Shown here piece after piece: positions 10,186 through 19,252 of a DNA stretch of 64,000 bases (within the stretch, counting starts at the first letter, position 1; every line of letters begins with the position of its first letter). Under the pieces are notes generated by a model, which ran no database searches, was not told where the DNA came from, and saw nothing but the letters and a program-made list of their open reading frames with translations. A program made the position numbers and the translations under genes. The stretch comes from Rhodopseudomonas palustris (lineage in GTDB: Bacteria > Pseudomonadota > Alphaproteobacteria > Rhizobiales > Xanthobacteraceae), in the NCBI RefSeq assembly GCF_003226555.1, contig NZ_QKQS01000013.1, positions 347,890-411,889 of the forward strand, read 5' to 3'.

Positions 10186-11244
10186 ATGACGCAAATGCGT
10201 CGCCAATCTCTGGTGAAATTCGACGCCCCGCTGTGCGAGACCATCATCGACGCGCCGAAGCCACAGGGGCGCGAAGTGCTGGTGAAGATCGAGCGCTGCG
10301 GCCTGTGCCATTCCGACCTACACATCCAGGACGGCTACGCCGATCTCGGCGGCGGCAAGAAGCTCGACACCACGCGAGGCATGACGCTGCCGTTCACCCT
10401 CGGTCACGAGATCGCCGGCGTGGTCGCCGAAGTCGGTCCCGATGCGCCGCAGGATCTGATCGGCACCAGGAAAGCGGTGTTTCCCTGGATCGGCTGCGGC
10501 AAGTGCCGTGACTGCCTCGCCGGCGATGAGAACCTGTGCGCCAAGAACCGCTTCCTCGGCGTTTCGATCGACGGCGGCTTCGCGACGCACGTTCTGGTGC
10601 CTGACGTCAAGTATCTGCTCGACTACGACCCGCTTCCGACCAATGTCGCCGCCACGCTGATGTGCTCGGGTATCACTGCGTATGGTGCATTGAAGCGCCT
10701 GGTCGACCGGCCGCGCCAGCGCAATCTACTGCTGGTCGGCTTGGGCGGCGTCGGCATGATGGGGCTGTCACTGGCCCAGGCGATGTTCAAACAGCCGATC
10801 GCGGTGGCTGATCTCAGCCCGGCGGCGCGGGAAACCGCGCTGAAGAACGGCGCAGCGGTCGCCTATGATCCGTCCGAGCCCGATATCGCCAAGCGCATCT
10901 TCAAGGAAACCGACGGCGGCTTCGACGGCGTGGTTGATTTCGCCGGCAACGACAAATCGATGAACTTTGCGGTGAGCTCCGTGGCGCGCGGCGGCAAGAT
11001 CGTCGTGTCGGGTCTGATGGGCGGTCAGTTCAGCCTGCCGATGGTGCAGTGGATCTACAAGCGCATGACCGTCGAAGGCTTCATGGTCGGCACGCTCGAA
11101 GAGACCAAGGAACTGCTCGCGCTCGCACGTGACGGCAAGGTCAAGCCGACGCCGATGAAGGAAGAGCCGATGCAGGACGTGCAAACCTGGATCGACCAGC
11201 TCCGCGCCGGCAAGGTCGTTGGCCGCATCATGCTGACGAACTAA
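10186..11244 (+). CDS. Zinc-dependent alcohol dehydrogenase (MDR family)
   Basis: A 352-residue medium-chain dehydrogenase/reductase. Catalytic zinc ligands are seen in RCGLCHSDLH and in TLGHEIAG. The four-cysteine structural zinc site is CGKCRDCLAGDENLC near residues 103-117. A Rossmann nucleotide site LVGLGGVGMMGL follows near residue 185. The substrate is not evident from sequence; it probably oxidises an alcohol or reduces an aldehyde. It starts 17 bases after rsmA with a GGGAGAAA ribosome site, so it could be transcribed with the upstream operon, and it is followed by a stable hairpin. Confidence 0.9.
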   Translation: MTQMRRQSLVKFDAPLCETIIDAPKPQGREVLVKIERCGLCHSDLHIQDGYADLGGGKKLDTTRGMTLPFTLGHEIAGVVAEVGPDAPQDLIGTRKAVFPWIGCGKCRDCLAGDENLCAKNRFLGVSIDGGFATHVLVPDVKYLLDYDPLPTNVAATLMCSGITAYGALKRLVDRPRQRNLLLVGLGGVGMMGLSLAQAMFKQPIAVADLSPAARETALKNGAAVAYDPSEPDIAKRIFKETDGGFDGVVDFAGNDKSMNFAVSSVARGGKIVVSGLMGGQFSLPMVQWIYKRMTVEGFMVGTLEETKELLALARDGKVKPTPMKEEPMQDVQTWIDQLRAGKVVGRIMLTN

Positions 11245-11259
11245 TCATCGCCGTCTCCA

Positions 11260-11285
11260 GGCATTGCGGGTTCCCCCGCAATGCC
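11260..11285 (+). terminator. Hairpin downstream of alcohol dehydrogenase
   Basis: A perfect 11-bp stem (GGCATTGCGGG with its complement) closes on a TTCC loop 15 bases after the stop of the alcohol dehydrogenase. No U-tract follows, so it may act as an attenuated or 3'-protecting terminator rather than a strong intrinsic one. Confidence 0.55.
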
Positions 11286-11396
11286 GAGATCCGAATTGTC
11301 TCACCCTCACCGAATTATCGGCATATTGCGACCCCATTCTTTGCGGAAAACACGGGCGAATAGACTTTCGTTGTCCGTGTCGAATTGGGGAAAGCC

Positions 11397-12521
11397 ATGC
11401 ACAACCGATCCGCGAAGTTGCTGTCCGTTGCGGGCGCGAGTGTCATTGCGAGCCTGGCGGTCCCGGCAACGGCAATCACCCCGGCGCATGCAGACACCTG
11501 CCTTTCGGCCCCGAACGCTCCGACGCCGGCTGGCAGTCATTGGTTCTACCGGACCGATCACGCCAACAAGCGCAAATGCTGGTACTTGCGCAAATTGGAC
11601 GCTGCACCGATGGCGGTCGCCCCTGCGGACACCAACGCGGCGGACGGAAACGACGACACTGCAGCCGAAGCCGCAACCACCTCGTCCAAGCCCGTGACTG
11701 CGGCAGCGTCCGCGCAACCGACCGCAGCCCCCCTGCGCTCTTCGGTCGCCGACGCCCGAGCGGAATATGCGGCGCCATCACAACAGCGCAATCCGGCTCC
11801 GGCCGCAGCGAACTCGCCGTTTCCAGATCCGGTGATGGCGAATCCGGCCGAGGCTAGTCAGCAAGTCGCGGCGCCCGCGCCGCAATCTACACCCGCGGTA
11901 CCGCCGACAACGATGACCGACCGATGGTCGGAGCCGGCGGCCACGAATCTGCCGGTCTCCGCCGAAGCGGCCGACAAGCTGCGGAGAGCCGCGAAGGTCG
12001 CGGCCAAATCAACGCCGGCCGCATCAACCGACGCATCGATGAGTGCAAGCACAATCGCCACACTGATCGGCGCGCTGCTGGCAGCTCTGGCCGTTGCCGG
12101 CGGCATCGTCGCCGCACTGGTCAAATTCGGCCGCTCCGAGCCGGTCGTCCGCCGCGATCCCACCGAACGTCCCGATCTTTGGGCGGGCCACACCGAGCAG
12201 GTCGCGCCAGACATGTATGCTGACGATTTCCGATCGAGCCCGATCGATCTCGATGCGTCTGTCGCCGCGGCGGCGACAAAGTCCGAGCAACGTCCGGCCG
12301 CGAACTGGGAAGAAGAGACCGATCCGCCGGCCTGGATCAAGGCTGCCCGCGAGCGCCACGTTGCCAACGACAGCCTTCACACGAACGATGTGCCCGCACA
12401 TCCGCCTGCCCACGACAACCTCCAGGCCAGCGTCGCCGGCGAAAAGGCCCGCGAGCCGGCGCCCGCCGCCGACGAGATCGAGCAATTGCTGGCATTGGCG
12501 CAGAAGCGGTCGGCGGCTTGA
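11397..12521 (+). CDS. Hypothetical Ala/Pro-rich single-pass membrane protein
   Basis: I do not recognise a named family. The 374-residue product begins with a signal-like segment (MHNRSAKLLSVAGASVIASL and on to AHADTC). Next comes a short conserved-looking domain with cysteines and aromatic residues, containing GSHWFYRTDHANKRKCWYL, and then a long Ala/Thr/Pro-rich linker. A transmembrane helix lies around residues 216-238 (LIGALLAALAVAGGIVAALV). The charged C-terminal tail ends in EIEQLLALAQKRSAA. It looks like an envelope protein with a small exported domain and a cytoplasmic tail. The start at 11397 has a GGGGAAA site. It converges with gmk, with only four bases between the two stop codons. 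Confidence 0.75.
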   Translation: MHNRSAKLLSVAGASVIASLAVPATAITPAHADTCLSAPNAPTPAGSHWFYRTDHANKRKCWYLRKLDAAPMAVAPADTNAADGNDDTAAEAATTSSKPVTAAASAQPTAAPLRSSVADARAEYAAPSQQRNPAPAAANSPFPDPVMANPAEASQQVAAPAPQSTPAVPPTTMTDRWSEPAATNLPVSAEAADKLRRAAKVAAKSTPAASTDASMSASTIATLIGALLAALAVAGGIVAALVKFGRSEPVVRRDPTERPDLWAGHTEQVAPDMYADDFRSSPIDLDASVAAAATKSEQRPAANWEEETDPPAWIKAARERHVANDSLHTNDVPAHPPAHDNLQASVAGEKAREPAPAADEIEQLLALAQKRSAA

Positions 12522-12525
12522 TCGG

Positions 12526-13188
12526 TCAGACGTCGAGTTGCTGACGCATATCGCGAACGAAAGCGTCGATGCCGATCTGACGCTCACGCTTGAGCTGCTC
12601 GGCACGTAGAATCGCTTTCACGGACTCGAATGCGATACCGACGTTGTCGTTGACGACGATGTAGTCGTAAGCGTCGTAGTGGCTCATCTCGTCGCCGGCC
12701 TTTTTCATCCGGCCTTGGATGACGTCGTGGCTGTCTTGGGCGCGCGTGTGCAGACGATGCTCGAGCGCCTGCACCGAGGGCGGCAGCACGAACACGCTGA
12801 CGACGTCGTTCGGAGCATGGCTGCGAAGTTGCTGCGTGCCTTGCCAATCGATGTCGAACAGAACGTCACGTCCCGCGGCCAGCGCTGCTTCGACCGGCGC
12901 TCGGGGCGTCCCGTAGCAATTGTCGAAGACGTTTGCCCATTCGAGAAATTCGCCCGCAGCGACCATCGCGTCGAATTTCGGCCGATCGACGAAGAAGTAA
13001 TCGCGTCCTTCGACTTCCCCCGGCCGCATCGGCCGCGTGGTGGCCGATACGGACATCTGCAGGCCAGCAGCTTCCTTCACCAGCATTCGCGACAGCGTCG
13101 TCTTGCCGGCGCCCGACGGCGACGACAGGACGAACATTACGCCGCGCCGCTCGACACCGTTGTGTCCGCCCGCCGCTCCGTCGCTCAT
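12526..13188 (-). CDS. gmk: Guanylate kinase
   Basis: Converts GMP to GDP with ATP. The 220-residue protein has the P-loop SSPSGAGKTTLSRML, the GMP-binding region with SATTRPMRPGEVEGRDYFF, and the Walker-B-like DVLFDIDWQG. The ATG at 13188 is preceded at five bases by GGAG. The upstream GTG at 13194 is possible but lies inside that ribosome site. The gene follows yicC with its start just inside the intergenic junction, so the two are almost certainly translated from one message, as in other alphaproteobacteria. Confidence 0.95.
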   Translation of the reverse strand: MSDGAAGGHNGVERRGVMFVLSSPSGAGKTTLSRMLVKEAAGLQMSVSATTRPMRPGEVEGRDYFFVDRPKFDAMVAAGEFLEWANVFDNCYGTPRAPVEAALAAGRDVLFDIDWQGTQQLRSHAPNDVVSVFVLPPSVQALEHRLHTRAQDSHDVIQGRMKKAGDEMSHYDAYDYIVVNDNVGIAFESVKAILRAEQLKRERQIGIDAFVRDMRQQLDV

Positions 13189-13190
13189 GC

Positions 13191-14078
13191 TCACTCCAGA
13201 TTCTGAACCTGCTCGCGGAACTGCTCGACCACGTTCTTCATCGCCAGCCCCGCATTGGTGAGCTCCAGATCAATCGATTTGGAGCAGCAGGTATTGACCT
13301 CGCGGTTGAACTCCTGCGCGAGAAAATCGAGCCGGCGGCCCACAGCACCGCCCTTGTCCAACATCTCTCGGCTTTGCGCGATGTGGGAGGCGATGCGGTC
13401 GAGCTCCTCGCGGATGTCCGCTTTCGTCGCCATCATAATCGCTTCCTGATGCAGCCGATCCGCGTCGAAGCGATCCGACGTGTCGAGCAATGCCGCGATC
13501 TGCTCGGCCAGCCTCGCCTTGATCGCTTCCGGCTTGCGGCCCGGCGCGGCCTCGGCCTGCTTGGCAAGCCCTTCGAGTTCTTGCAGACGCTGAGCCAATA
13601 TCGCGGCGAGACTCTCGCCCTCGCGCCGTCGCATCGCAACGAGACTGTTCAGTGCTTCGATGAAGCTGGTTTCGACAGCTGCGCGTGCGGCCTTGTCCTC
13701 GGCCTCATCAGCCTCGGGCTCGACCACCTCGATCACCCCTTTGATGCCGAGCAGACCGTCGATGCTCGGTGCCACCGCGTCGACCTTGCCGGCGATCTCA
13801 CTTGCAACCTTGAGGACCGAAGCCAGTACGTCTTGATTGATCTGAATGGTCGACGCCGCGTTGGCTCGTTTCACGGTCAGATTAGCGTACACCGTACCGC
13901 GAGATAACACTTCGGCGGCGCGCTTGCGCACCGTTGGTTCGATGTCGTCCCACCCTGGGGGCAACCGCATCCGGAAATCGAAGCCCTTGGCGTTCACCGA
14001 CTTCAACTCCCACTCGAACACGTAGGGGCCGCTGGAGCCATGGCTGCGTGCAAACCCGGTCATGCTCGATAACGACAT
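13191..14078 (-). CDS. YicC family endoribonuclease / stress-induced protein
   Basis: A 295-residue YicC-type protein. The family start MTGFARSHGSSG is intact, followed by WELKSVNAKGFDFRMRLPP. The C-terminal DUF1732 region shows ADIREELDRIASHIAQ and RRLDFLAQEFNREVNTCCSK. The E. coli relative acts as an endoribonuclease involved in sRNA turnover; that activity is inferred here, not seen. It sits between mltG and gmk. The yicC-gmk pairing is conserved widely and suggests co-expression. Confidence 0.92.
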   Translation of the reverse strand: MSLSSMTGFARSHGSSGPYVFEWELKSVNAKGFDFRMRLPPGWDDIEPTVRKRAAEVLSRGTVYANLTVKRANAASTIQINQDVLASVLKVASEIAGKVDAVAPSIDGLLGIKGVIEVVEPEADEAEDKAARAAVETSFIEALNSLVAMRRREGESLAAILAQRLQELEGLAKQAEAAPGRKPEAIKARLAEQIAALLDTSDRFDADRLHQEAIMMATKADIREELDRIASHIAQSREMLDKGGAVGRRLDFLAQEFNREVNTCCSKSIDLELTNAGLAMKNVVEQFREQVQNLE

Positions 14079-14179
14079 GGCGTCACTGTCTCCGGATTTG
14101 GGGTTGAGAATCGCCCCGAAAGGCTTCGCGGAACTTAGCCCAAACGCCGCCGCGATGTGAACCTTCGTGCGCGTGTAAC

Positions 14180-15424
14180 TTACTCGGTAGTCGCCTCAGG
14201 CGCAGCACGGCGCGGACGACGTTTTTGGGTCCCAGCCTTCCCCTTCGGTGCGCCGGCCGTCGCCGCGGTGGCCGAAGGTTCGTTTTCAGTCGCCGGGGCA
14301 ACCGAGTTCGACGTCGCCTCCTCCGGTTCTGCGGTATCGTTCTGGGTCTGCTTCTCTTGCGCCCGTAGCTTGGCGACGTTCTTCTGGTGCTGCTCGTAGG
14401 TATCGCTGAACGCGTGGCCACCGCTTCCGTCGGCGACGAAATACAGATCGCGGGTGCGCGCCGGATTGGCTGCAGCTTCCAGCGAGGCGCGGCCTGGATT
14501 GGCGATCGGCCCGGGGGGCAGTCCGTCGATCACGTAGGTGTTGTAAGGCGACGGCTGCGTGATCTCGCTGCGCTTGATCGGTCGGCCCAGCGTGCCCTTG
14601 CCCCCGACCAGACCATAGATGATGGTCGGATCGGACTGCAGCCGCATCTTTCGTTGCAGGCGATTGACGAACACGGCGGCGACACGTGTGCGCTCTTCCG
14701 ACTTGCCGGTTTCCTTCTCGACCAGCGACGCCAGGGTGACTAACTGCTCAGGAGTCTTGATCGGCAGGTCGGGATTGCGGCGCTCCCAGATCTCCGCGAG
14801 GACGCGCTTCTGCGCGCTCTGCAAGCGGTGCAGCACCTGCTCGCGAGGCGTTCCCCGGGGAAACTTGTAGGTCTCGGGCAGCAATGTTCCTTCACGCGGA
14901 ATTTCGCGGATGCTTCCGGTCAGGATTGGATTATCTGACAGCCGCTCGACGATCTGCTCCGAGGTCAGCCCTTCCGGAATCGTGATCGCATGCTGCACCA
15001 CCTTGCCTTCGACGATGGTGCCGATCACGTCGCGAAGGCTGGCGTTCTTCTGGAACAGATACTCGCCGGGCTTGAGTTCGGTACGGGCTCTCAACGCAAT
15101 CACGCCGCCAGCAAACACCAGCCAGCCGTCCTCGATCACACCTTCCCGCTTCAGGATCTGCGCAATGTCGTCGAGACCGGCGCGCTGCGGAATGTTGACG
15201 GTCTTGTCCTGCGCGAGCGGACCCGGTGCTTCGAGCTTGTTCTTGCCGTAGACGTACAAGCCGCCGGCGCCGATCATCACCACCACGATGAACGTGATGA
15301 TCGCATTGCCGACGATCACCAGCGGATTGCGTGCGTGGTCCGACCGCTTCGGGGGCGGCGGAAGCTGCTCCGGCTCGAGTGCCGCGCGTGGGCTTCTCGG
15401 CGAAATCGGCGGCCTGTCACTCAT
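14180..15424 (-). CDS. mltG: Endolytic murein transglycosylase MltG
   Basis: Inner-membrane lytic transglycosylase of the YceG family that cuts nascent glycan strands and so terminates peptidoglycan polymerisation. A proline-rich cytoplasmic tail precedes one transmembrane helix (about residues 35-57, IVGNAIITFIVVVMIGAGGL). The LysM-like and catalytic domain follows, with the glutamate motif LASLVEKETGKSEERTRVAAV and then QSDPTIIYGL. After the domain there is a roughly 80-residue Ala/Glu/Arg-rich tail not needed for catalysis. The ATG at 15424 has a modest AGG site; an in-frame ATG at 15484 would add 20 residues. It lies downstream of fabF, as in many proteobacteria. Confidence 0.93.
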   Translation of the reverse strand: MSDRPPISPRSPRAALEPEQLPPPPKRSDHARNPLVIVGNAIITFIVVVMIGAGGLYVYGKNKLEAPGPLAQDKTVNIPQRAGLDDIAQILKREGVIEDGWLVFAGGVIALRARTELKPGEYLFQKNASLRDVIGTIVEGKVVQHAITIPEGLTSEQIVERLSDNPILTGSIREIPREGTLLPETYKFPRGTPREQVLHRLQSAQKRVLAEIWERRNPDLPIKTPEQLVTLASLVEKETGKSEERTRVAAVFVNRLQRKMRLQSDPTIIYGLVGGKGTLGRPIKRSEITQPSPYNTYVIDGLPPGPIANPGRASLEAAANPARTRDLYFVADGSGGHAFSDTYEQHQKNVAKLRAQEKQTQNDTAEPEEATSNSVAPATENEPSATAATAGAPKGKAGTQKRRPRRAAPEATTE

Positions 15425-15629
15425 CGGTGCAACCTGAATCCTGTCGGCTCGCATTGGGGCCCGCGCAATTCGCGCCGGCGACATTCGGGATCACGACGTC
15501 GATGCAATGTCCCGTCGGGAGTCTATCCAGGCGGATGAGGGCTGCAACCGATCATACTCCGAAACTAAAGCACCGCGTAGGGTTTAGCAGCGATTGCGGC
15601 GAAACGGTGGATGACGAGACGCACTGCGT

Positions 15630-16895
15630 CTAGTTCGGCACGCGCTGCAACAGCAACGATGCGTTAGTGCCACCGAACCCGAAAGAGTTCGACAACGCAA
15701 CGTTGATTTCGCGGGACCTGGGCTTCCACGGCACCAGATCGATCGCAGTCTCGACCGAGGGGTTGTCGAGATTGATCGTCGGCGGCGCGACGTTGTCGCG
15801 AATCGCCAGCACGCTGAAGATCGCCTCCACGGCGCCGGCTGCGCCGAGCAGATGTCCGATCGACGACTTGGTCGACGACATCGACACCCGCGAGGCCGCG
15901 TTGCCCAGCAGGCGCTGCGCCGCACCGAGCTCGATCTCGTCCCCGAGCGGCGTGGAGGTGCCGTGCGCGTTAATGTAGTCGATGTCCGACACCGCGATGC
16001 CGCCACGCTTGATCGCTGCGCTCATGCAGCGAAACGCGCCGTCACCATCCGAGCTCGGCGCCGTGATATGATAGGCGTCACCCGACATGCCGTAGCCGAT
16101 CACTTCGGCATAGATCTTCGCGCCGCGCGCCTTGGCGTGTTCGTACTCTTCGAGAACGACGACGCCGGCACCCTCGCCCATCACGAAGCCGTCGCGATCC
16201 TTGTCGTACGGCCGCGACGCCTTGGTCGGCGCATCGTTGAAACCGGTCGACAGCGCCCGCGCTGCGGCAAAACCGGCCATCGCCAGACGACTGATCGGAG
16301 ATTCGGTGCCGCCGGCGACCATCACGTCGGCGTCGCCAAGCGCGATCAAACGCGACGCGTCACCGATCGCATGTGCGCCGGTCGAGCACGCGGTGACGAC
16401 CGAATGGTTCGGGCCCTTGAGGCCGAATTCGATCGAAACGTAACCGGACGCGAGGTTGATCAGGCGACCGGGAATAAAGAACGGAGAAATCCGGCGGGGG
16501 CCGCGTTGTTCGAGCAGCAGCGCGGTCTCGGCGATGCCCTGCAGGCCGCCGATGCCGGAGCCGATCAGCACGCCGGAGGCGCAGCGCTCTTCTTCAGTGG
16601 AAGGATGCCAGCCGGCGTCATCGAGCGCCTGGCGAGCCGCAGCCATCGCATAGACGATGAAGTCATCGACCTTGCGCTGGTCTTTCGGCTCCATCCACTG
16701 GTCTGCATTGAAAGTGCCGTCGGTGCCGTCGCCGCGCGGAATCACGCAGGCAATCTGACTGGCAAGGTCGGAGACGTCGAACGTGTCGATCTTGCGCGCG
16801 CCGCTCTCGCCGGCGAGCACGCGGCTCCAGGTTGGTTCGACGCCGCAGCCCAGCGGCGACACCATGCCAAGGCCCGTGACGACAACCCGTCTCAT
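15630..16895 (-). CDS. fabF: Beta-ketoacyl-ACP synthase II FabF
   Basis: Elongating condensing enzyme of type II fatty-acid synthesis, joining malonyl-ACP to acyl-ACP. The thiolase-fold protein of 421 residues has the catalytic cysteine in SVVTACSTGAHAIGDA. The two histidines are in YINAHGTSTPLGD and SSIGHLLGAAGAVEA, and the C-terminal NSFGFGGTNAS block is intact. ATGs exist at 16901 and 16895. GGAG lies two bases before the first and eight before the second, favouring 16895 (MRRVVVTGLG, the usual family start). It follows acpP in the fabD-fabG-acpP-fabF cluster. Confidence 0.96.
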   Translation of the reverse strand: MRRVVVTGLGMVSPLGCGVEPTWSRVLAGESGARKIDTFDVSDLASQIACVIPRGDGTDGTFNADQWMEPKDQRKVDDFIVYAMAAARQALDDAGWHPSTEEERCASGVLIGSGIGGLQGIAETALLLEQRGPRRISPFFIPGRLINLASGYVSIEFGLKGPNHSVVTACSTGAHAIGDASRLIALGDADVMVAGGTESPISRLAMAGFAAARALSTGFNDAPTKASRPYDKDRDGFVMGEGAGVVVLEEYEHAKARGAKIYAEVIGYGMSGDAYHITAPSSDGDGAFRCMSAAIKRGGIAVSDIDYINAHGTSTPLGDEIELGAAQRLLGNAASRVSMSSTKSSIGHLLGAAGAVEAIFSVLAIRDNVAPPTINLDNPSVETAIDLVPWKPRSREINVALSNSFGFGGTNASLLLQRVPN

Positions 16896-16933
16896 CTCCA
16901 TCACTCCGGAATCAAATGCGCACTGCAAAACAA

Positions 16934-16972
16934 GAAGCCGGTGGACCGCACTCGCGCGGCCCGTCCGGCTTC
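16934..16972 (-). terminator. Hairpin between acpP and fabF
   Basis: An 8-bp outer stem (GAAGCCGG paired with CCGGCTTC) encloses a GC-rich loop that can pair further. It lies between the acpP stop and the fabF start. It may partly terminate the abundant acpP message or stabilise its 3' end. There is no clear U-tract, so this is tentative. Confidence 0.35.
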
Positions 16973-16991
16973 CGTTGCATCGCGCGGAGCG

Positions 16992-17231
16992 TCAGCTCTT
17001 GGCGTTCTTTTCGAGAAACTTGGTGGCGTCGCCGACAGTGAGAATCGTCTCGGCGGCATCGTCCGGAATTTCGCAGCCGAACTCTTCTTCGAACGCCATC
17101 ACGAGTTCGACGGTATCGAGGCTGTCCGCACCGAGATCGTCGATGAAGCTGGCGCTCTCGACCACTTTCTCGGGTTCGACACCAAGGTGTTCGACCACGA
17201 TCTTCTTAACCCGCTCGCCAATCTCACTCAT
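16992..17231 (-). CDS. acpP: Acyl carrier protein AcpP
   Basis: Small acidic carrier (79 residues) that holds growing acyl chains on a phosphopantetheine arm. The attachment serine is in the motif [20 protein letters not shown]. Length, acidity and the start [18 protein letters not shown] are typical of the essential housekeeping ACP. It sits between fabG and fabF. A GGGG site lies eight bases before the ATG. A 303-base gap upstream suggests its own strong promoter, as is usual for this highly expressed gene. Confidence 0.97.
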   Translation of the reverse strand: MSEIGERVKKIVVEHLGVEPEKVVESASFIDDLGADSLDTVELVMAFEEEFGCEIPDDAAETILTVGDATKFLEKNAKS

Positions 17232-17534
17232 CTATTTAACCCCGTGCTGTTCCGTTTCGACCCGACCGACAGACGATACGAGCCATCGTGGTGCGTCAAC
17301 TCGCTAAGTTCCCGTCGCATCGCGAAGTGTGTTGATTTTGCCCCCGTCCCCGGGTCGAAGCCGACCACTAGGCGTCAGGCTCCCCATCGCCAATATACAG
17401 GGTTTGGAGATCCTGCAATGGCCTTCTTTTGCCTGTCCGCCGGTGCTTCGGTTATCATACTTCCGATGCATTGACCACAAGGCCGGGGCAGCGGGAGCAG
17501 GATCGCACACGCCGCCAAAGCCTCGCAGATCGCC
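17232..17534. other. Intergenic region upstream of acpP
   Basis: About 300 bases between the fabG stop and the acpP start with no credible gene. It is slightly less GC-rich than its neighbours and presumably holds the acpP promoter. I could not point to clear -35 and -10 elements. Confidence 0.5.
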
Positions 17535-18272
17535 TCAGATCATCGCCATCCCGCCGTTGACGTGAATGGTCTGACCGGTGACGTAGGCGGCCTCGTTCGA
17601 ACTGAGATAAACCGCCGCGGCGGCGATGTCCTCGGGGCTGCCGAGCCGGCCGGCCGGGACTTTGCCGAGAATCGCTTCGCGCTGCTTGTCGTTGAGAACG
17701 TCGGTCATCGGCGTGGCGATAAAGCCCGGCGCAATGCAGTTCGCCGTGACGTTGCGTTTGGCGTATTCGGCGCCGAGCGTCTTGATCATGCCGATCAAGC
17801 CGGCCTTCGAGGCCGTGTAGTTGCCCTGCCCCGGGTTGCCGGTGACGCCGACCACCGAAGTGATCGCGATGATGCGGCCGAACTTCTTGCGCATCATCAG
17901 CTTGGTGGCGGCGCGCGTCAGCCGGAAGGTCGCGGTGAGATTGACCTTGATCACCTCGTCCCAATCCTCGTCGCGCAATTGCACGAACAGATTGTCGCGG
18001 GTGATACCTGCATTACATACCAGGATGTCGAGCCCGCCCATCGCCTCGGCCGCCGCCGGCACCAGAGCCTCGACGTCGGCCGCATCCGACAGATTGCACG
18101 GCAGCACGTGCACGCGTTCGCCGAGCTTGCCCGCCAGCGCATCCAGTGCCTCGCGCCGCGTGCCCGAGATCGCCACGGTGGCGCCCTGGCCGTGCAGCGC
18201 CTGGGCGATCGCGCCGCCGATGCCGCCGCTTGCGCCGGTGACCAGCGCGGTTCTGCCTGTCAGATCGAACAA
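17535..18272 (-). CDS. fabG: 3-oxoacyl-ACP reductase FabG
   Basis: NADPH-dependent short-chain dehydrogenase that reduces beta-ketoacyl-ACP in each elongation cycle. The nucleotide site is VTGASGGIGGAIA, the catalytic tyrosine and lysine are in YTASKAGLIGMIKTL, and the C-terminus GQTIHVNGGMAMI is the standard FabG ending. The open frame runs upstream, but the only start consistent with family length (245 residues) is a TTG at 18272, five bases after a strong GGAGG. This is an unusual start codon that automated calls may miss. The gene follows fabD by about 20 bases in the same operon. Confidence 0.94.
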   Translation of the reverse strand: MFDLTGRTALVTGASGGIGGAIAQALHGQGATVAISGTRREALDALAGKLGERVHVLPCNLSDAADVEALVPAAAEAMGGLDILVCNAGITRDNLFVQLRDEDWDEVIKVNLTATFRLTRAATKLMMRKKFGRIIAITSVVGVTGNPGQGNYTASKAGLIGMIKTLGAEYAKRNVTANCIAPGFIATPMTDVLNDKQREAILGKVPAGRLGSPEDIAAAAVYLSSNEAAYVTGQTIHVNGGMAMI

Positions 18273-18292
18273 TTTCGCCTCCTTGTGCCGGC

Positions 18293-19252
18293 TTATGCCG
18301 GGCGTCCGGCCGCCAGCGCGTCCTTTGCCGACGCGATGTCGTTGGGGCCGCCTACGGAAATACCAGTCGCGCCATCGGCGATGCGCTTCACCAGACCACT
18401 CAGCACCTTGCCGGCGCCGATCTCCAGAAACTGGCCGACGCCCTGCGACGCCATGAAGGCCACCGACTCGCGCCAGCGCACGGTGCCGGTGACCTGTTCG
18501 ACCAGGCGGCGGCGAATCTCGTCGGGATCGGTGATCGGAGACGCCAGAACGTTGGCCACCAACGGCGCCGCCGGCGCGTTGATGGTGACGCCCGCGAGCG
18601 CCTCGGCCATCGCCTCGGCAGCCGGCTGCATCAACGAACAATGGAAGGGAGCGGACACCGGCAGCAACATGGCGCGCTTGGCGCCCTTGCCCTTGGCGAT
18701 CTCGACCGCGCGCTCGACCGCGTCCTTGTGACCGGAGACGACGACCTGCCCGCCGCCATTGTCATTCGCAGCCTGGCAGACCTGCCCCTGCGCCGCTTCG
18801 GCCGCCACCGCGACGGCAGTGTCGTAATCGAGCCCGAGCAGCGCGGCCATCGCGCCGACGCCGACCGGAACCGCCTTCTGCATCGCCTGACCGCGGATCC
18901 GCAGCAACCGCGCCGTGTCGCTCACGCTCAGGCTGCCGGCAGCCGCCAGCGCCGAATATTCGCCGAGGGAATGGCCGGCCACGAAGGCGGCGTCTTTGCC
19001 GACCGACAGACCCGCCTCGGTCTCGAGCACGCGCATCGTCGCCAGCGACACCGCCATCAGCGCTGGCTGCGCATTCTCGGTGAGCTGCAGGGTTTCGGCC
19101 GGGCCTTCCCAGATGATCGCCGTCAGCTTTTCGCCGAGCGCGGCGTCGACCTCGTCGAACACCGCCCGTGCTGCCGGAAAGGCATCAGCCAGCGCCTTGC
19201 CCATGCCCACGGCCTGGGACCCCTGCCCCGGAAAGGTGAATGCTGCGGTCAT
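18293..19252 (-). CDS. fabD: Malonyl-CoA:ACP transacylase FabD
   Basis: Transfers malonyl from CoA to ACP to supply fatty-acid elongation. The 319-residue protein carries FTFPGQGSQAVGMG at the N-terminus, the nucleophile elbow AGHSLGEYSAL, and the catalytic histidine region SAPFHCSLMQPAAEAM. The C-terminus ends soon after the EIGAGKVLSGLVKRI block. It is the first gene of the fabD-fabG-acpP-fabF cluster and faces the ribosomal operon across a 714-base gap. Confidence 0.96.
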   Translation of the reverse strand: MTAAFTFPGQGSQAVGMGKALADAFPAARAVFDEVDAALGEKLTAIIWEGPAETLQLTENAQPALMAVSLATMRVLETEAGLSVGKDAAFVAGHSLGEYSALAAAGSLSVSDTARLLRIRGQAMQKAVPVGVGAMAALLGLDYDTAVAVAAEAAQGQVCQAANDNGGGQVVVSGHKDAVERAVEIAKGKGAKRAMLLPVSAPFHCSLMQPAAEAMAEALAGVTINAPAAPLVANVLASPITDPDEIRRRLVEQVTGTVRWRESVAFMASQGVGQFLEIGAGKVLSGLVKRIADGATGISVGGPNDIASAKDALAAGRPA

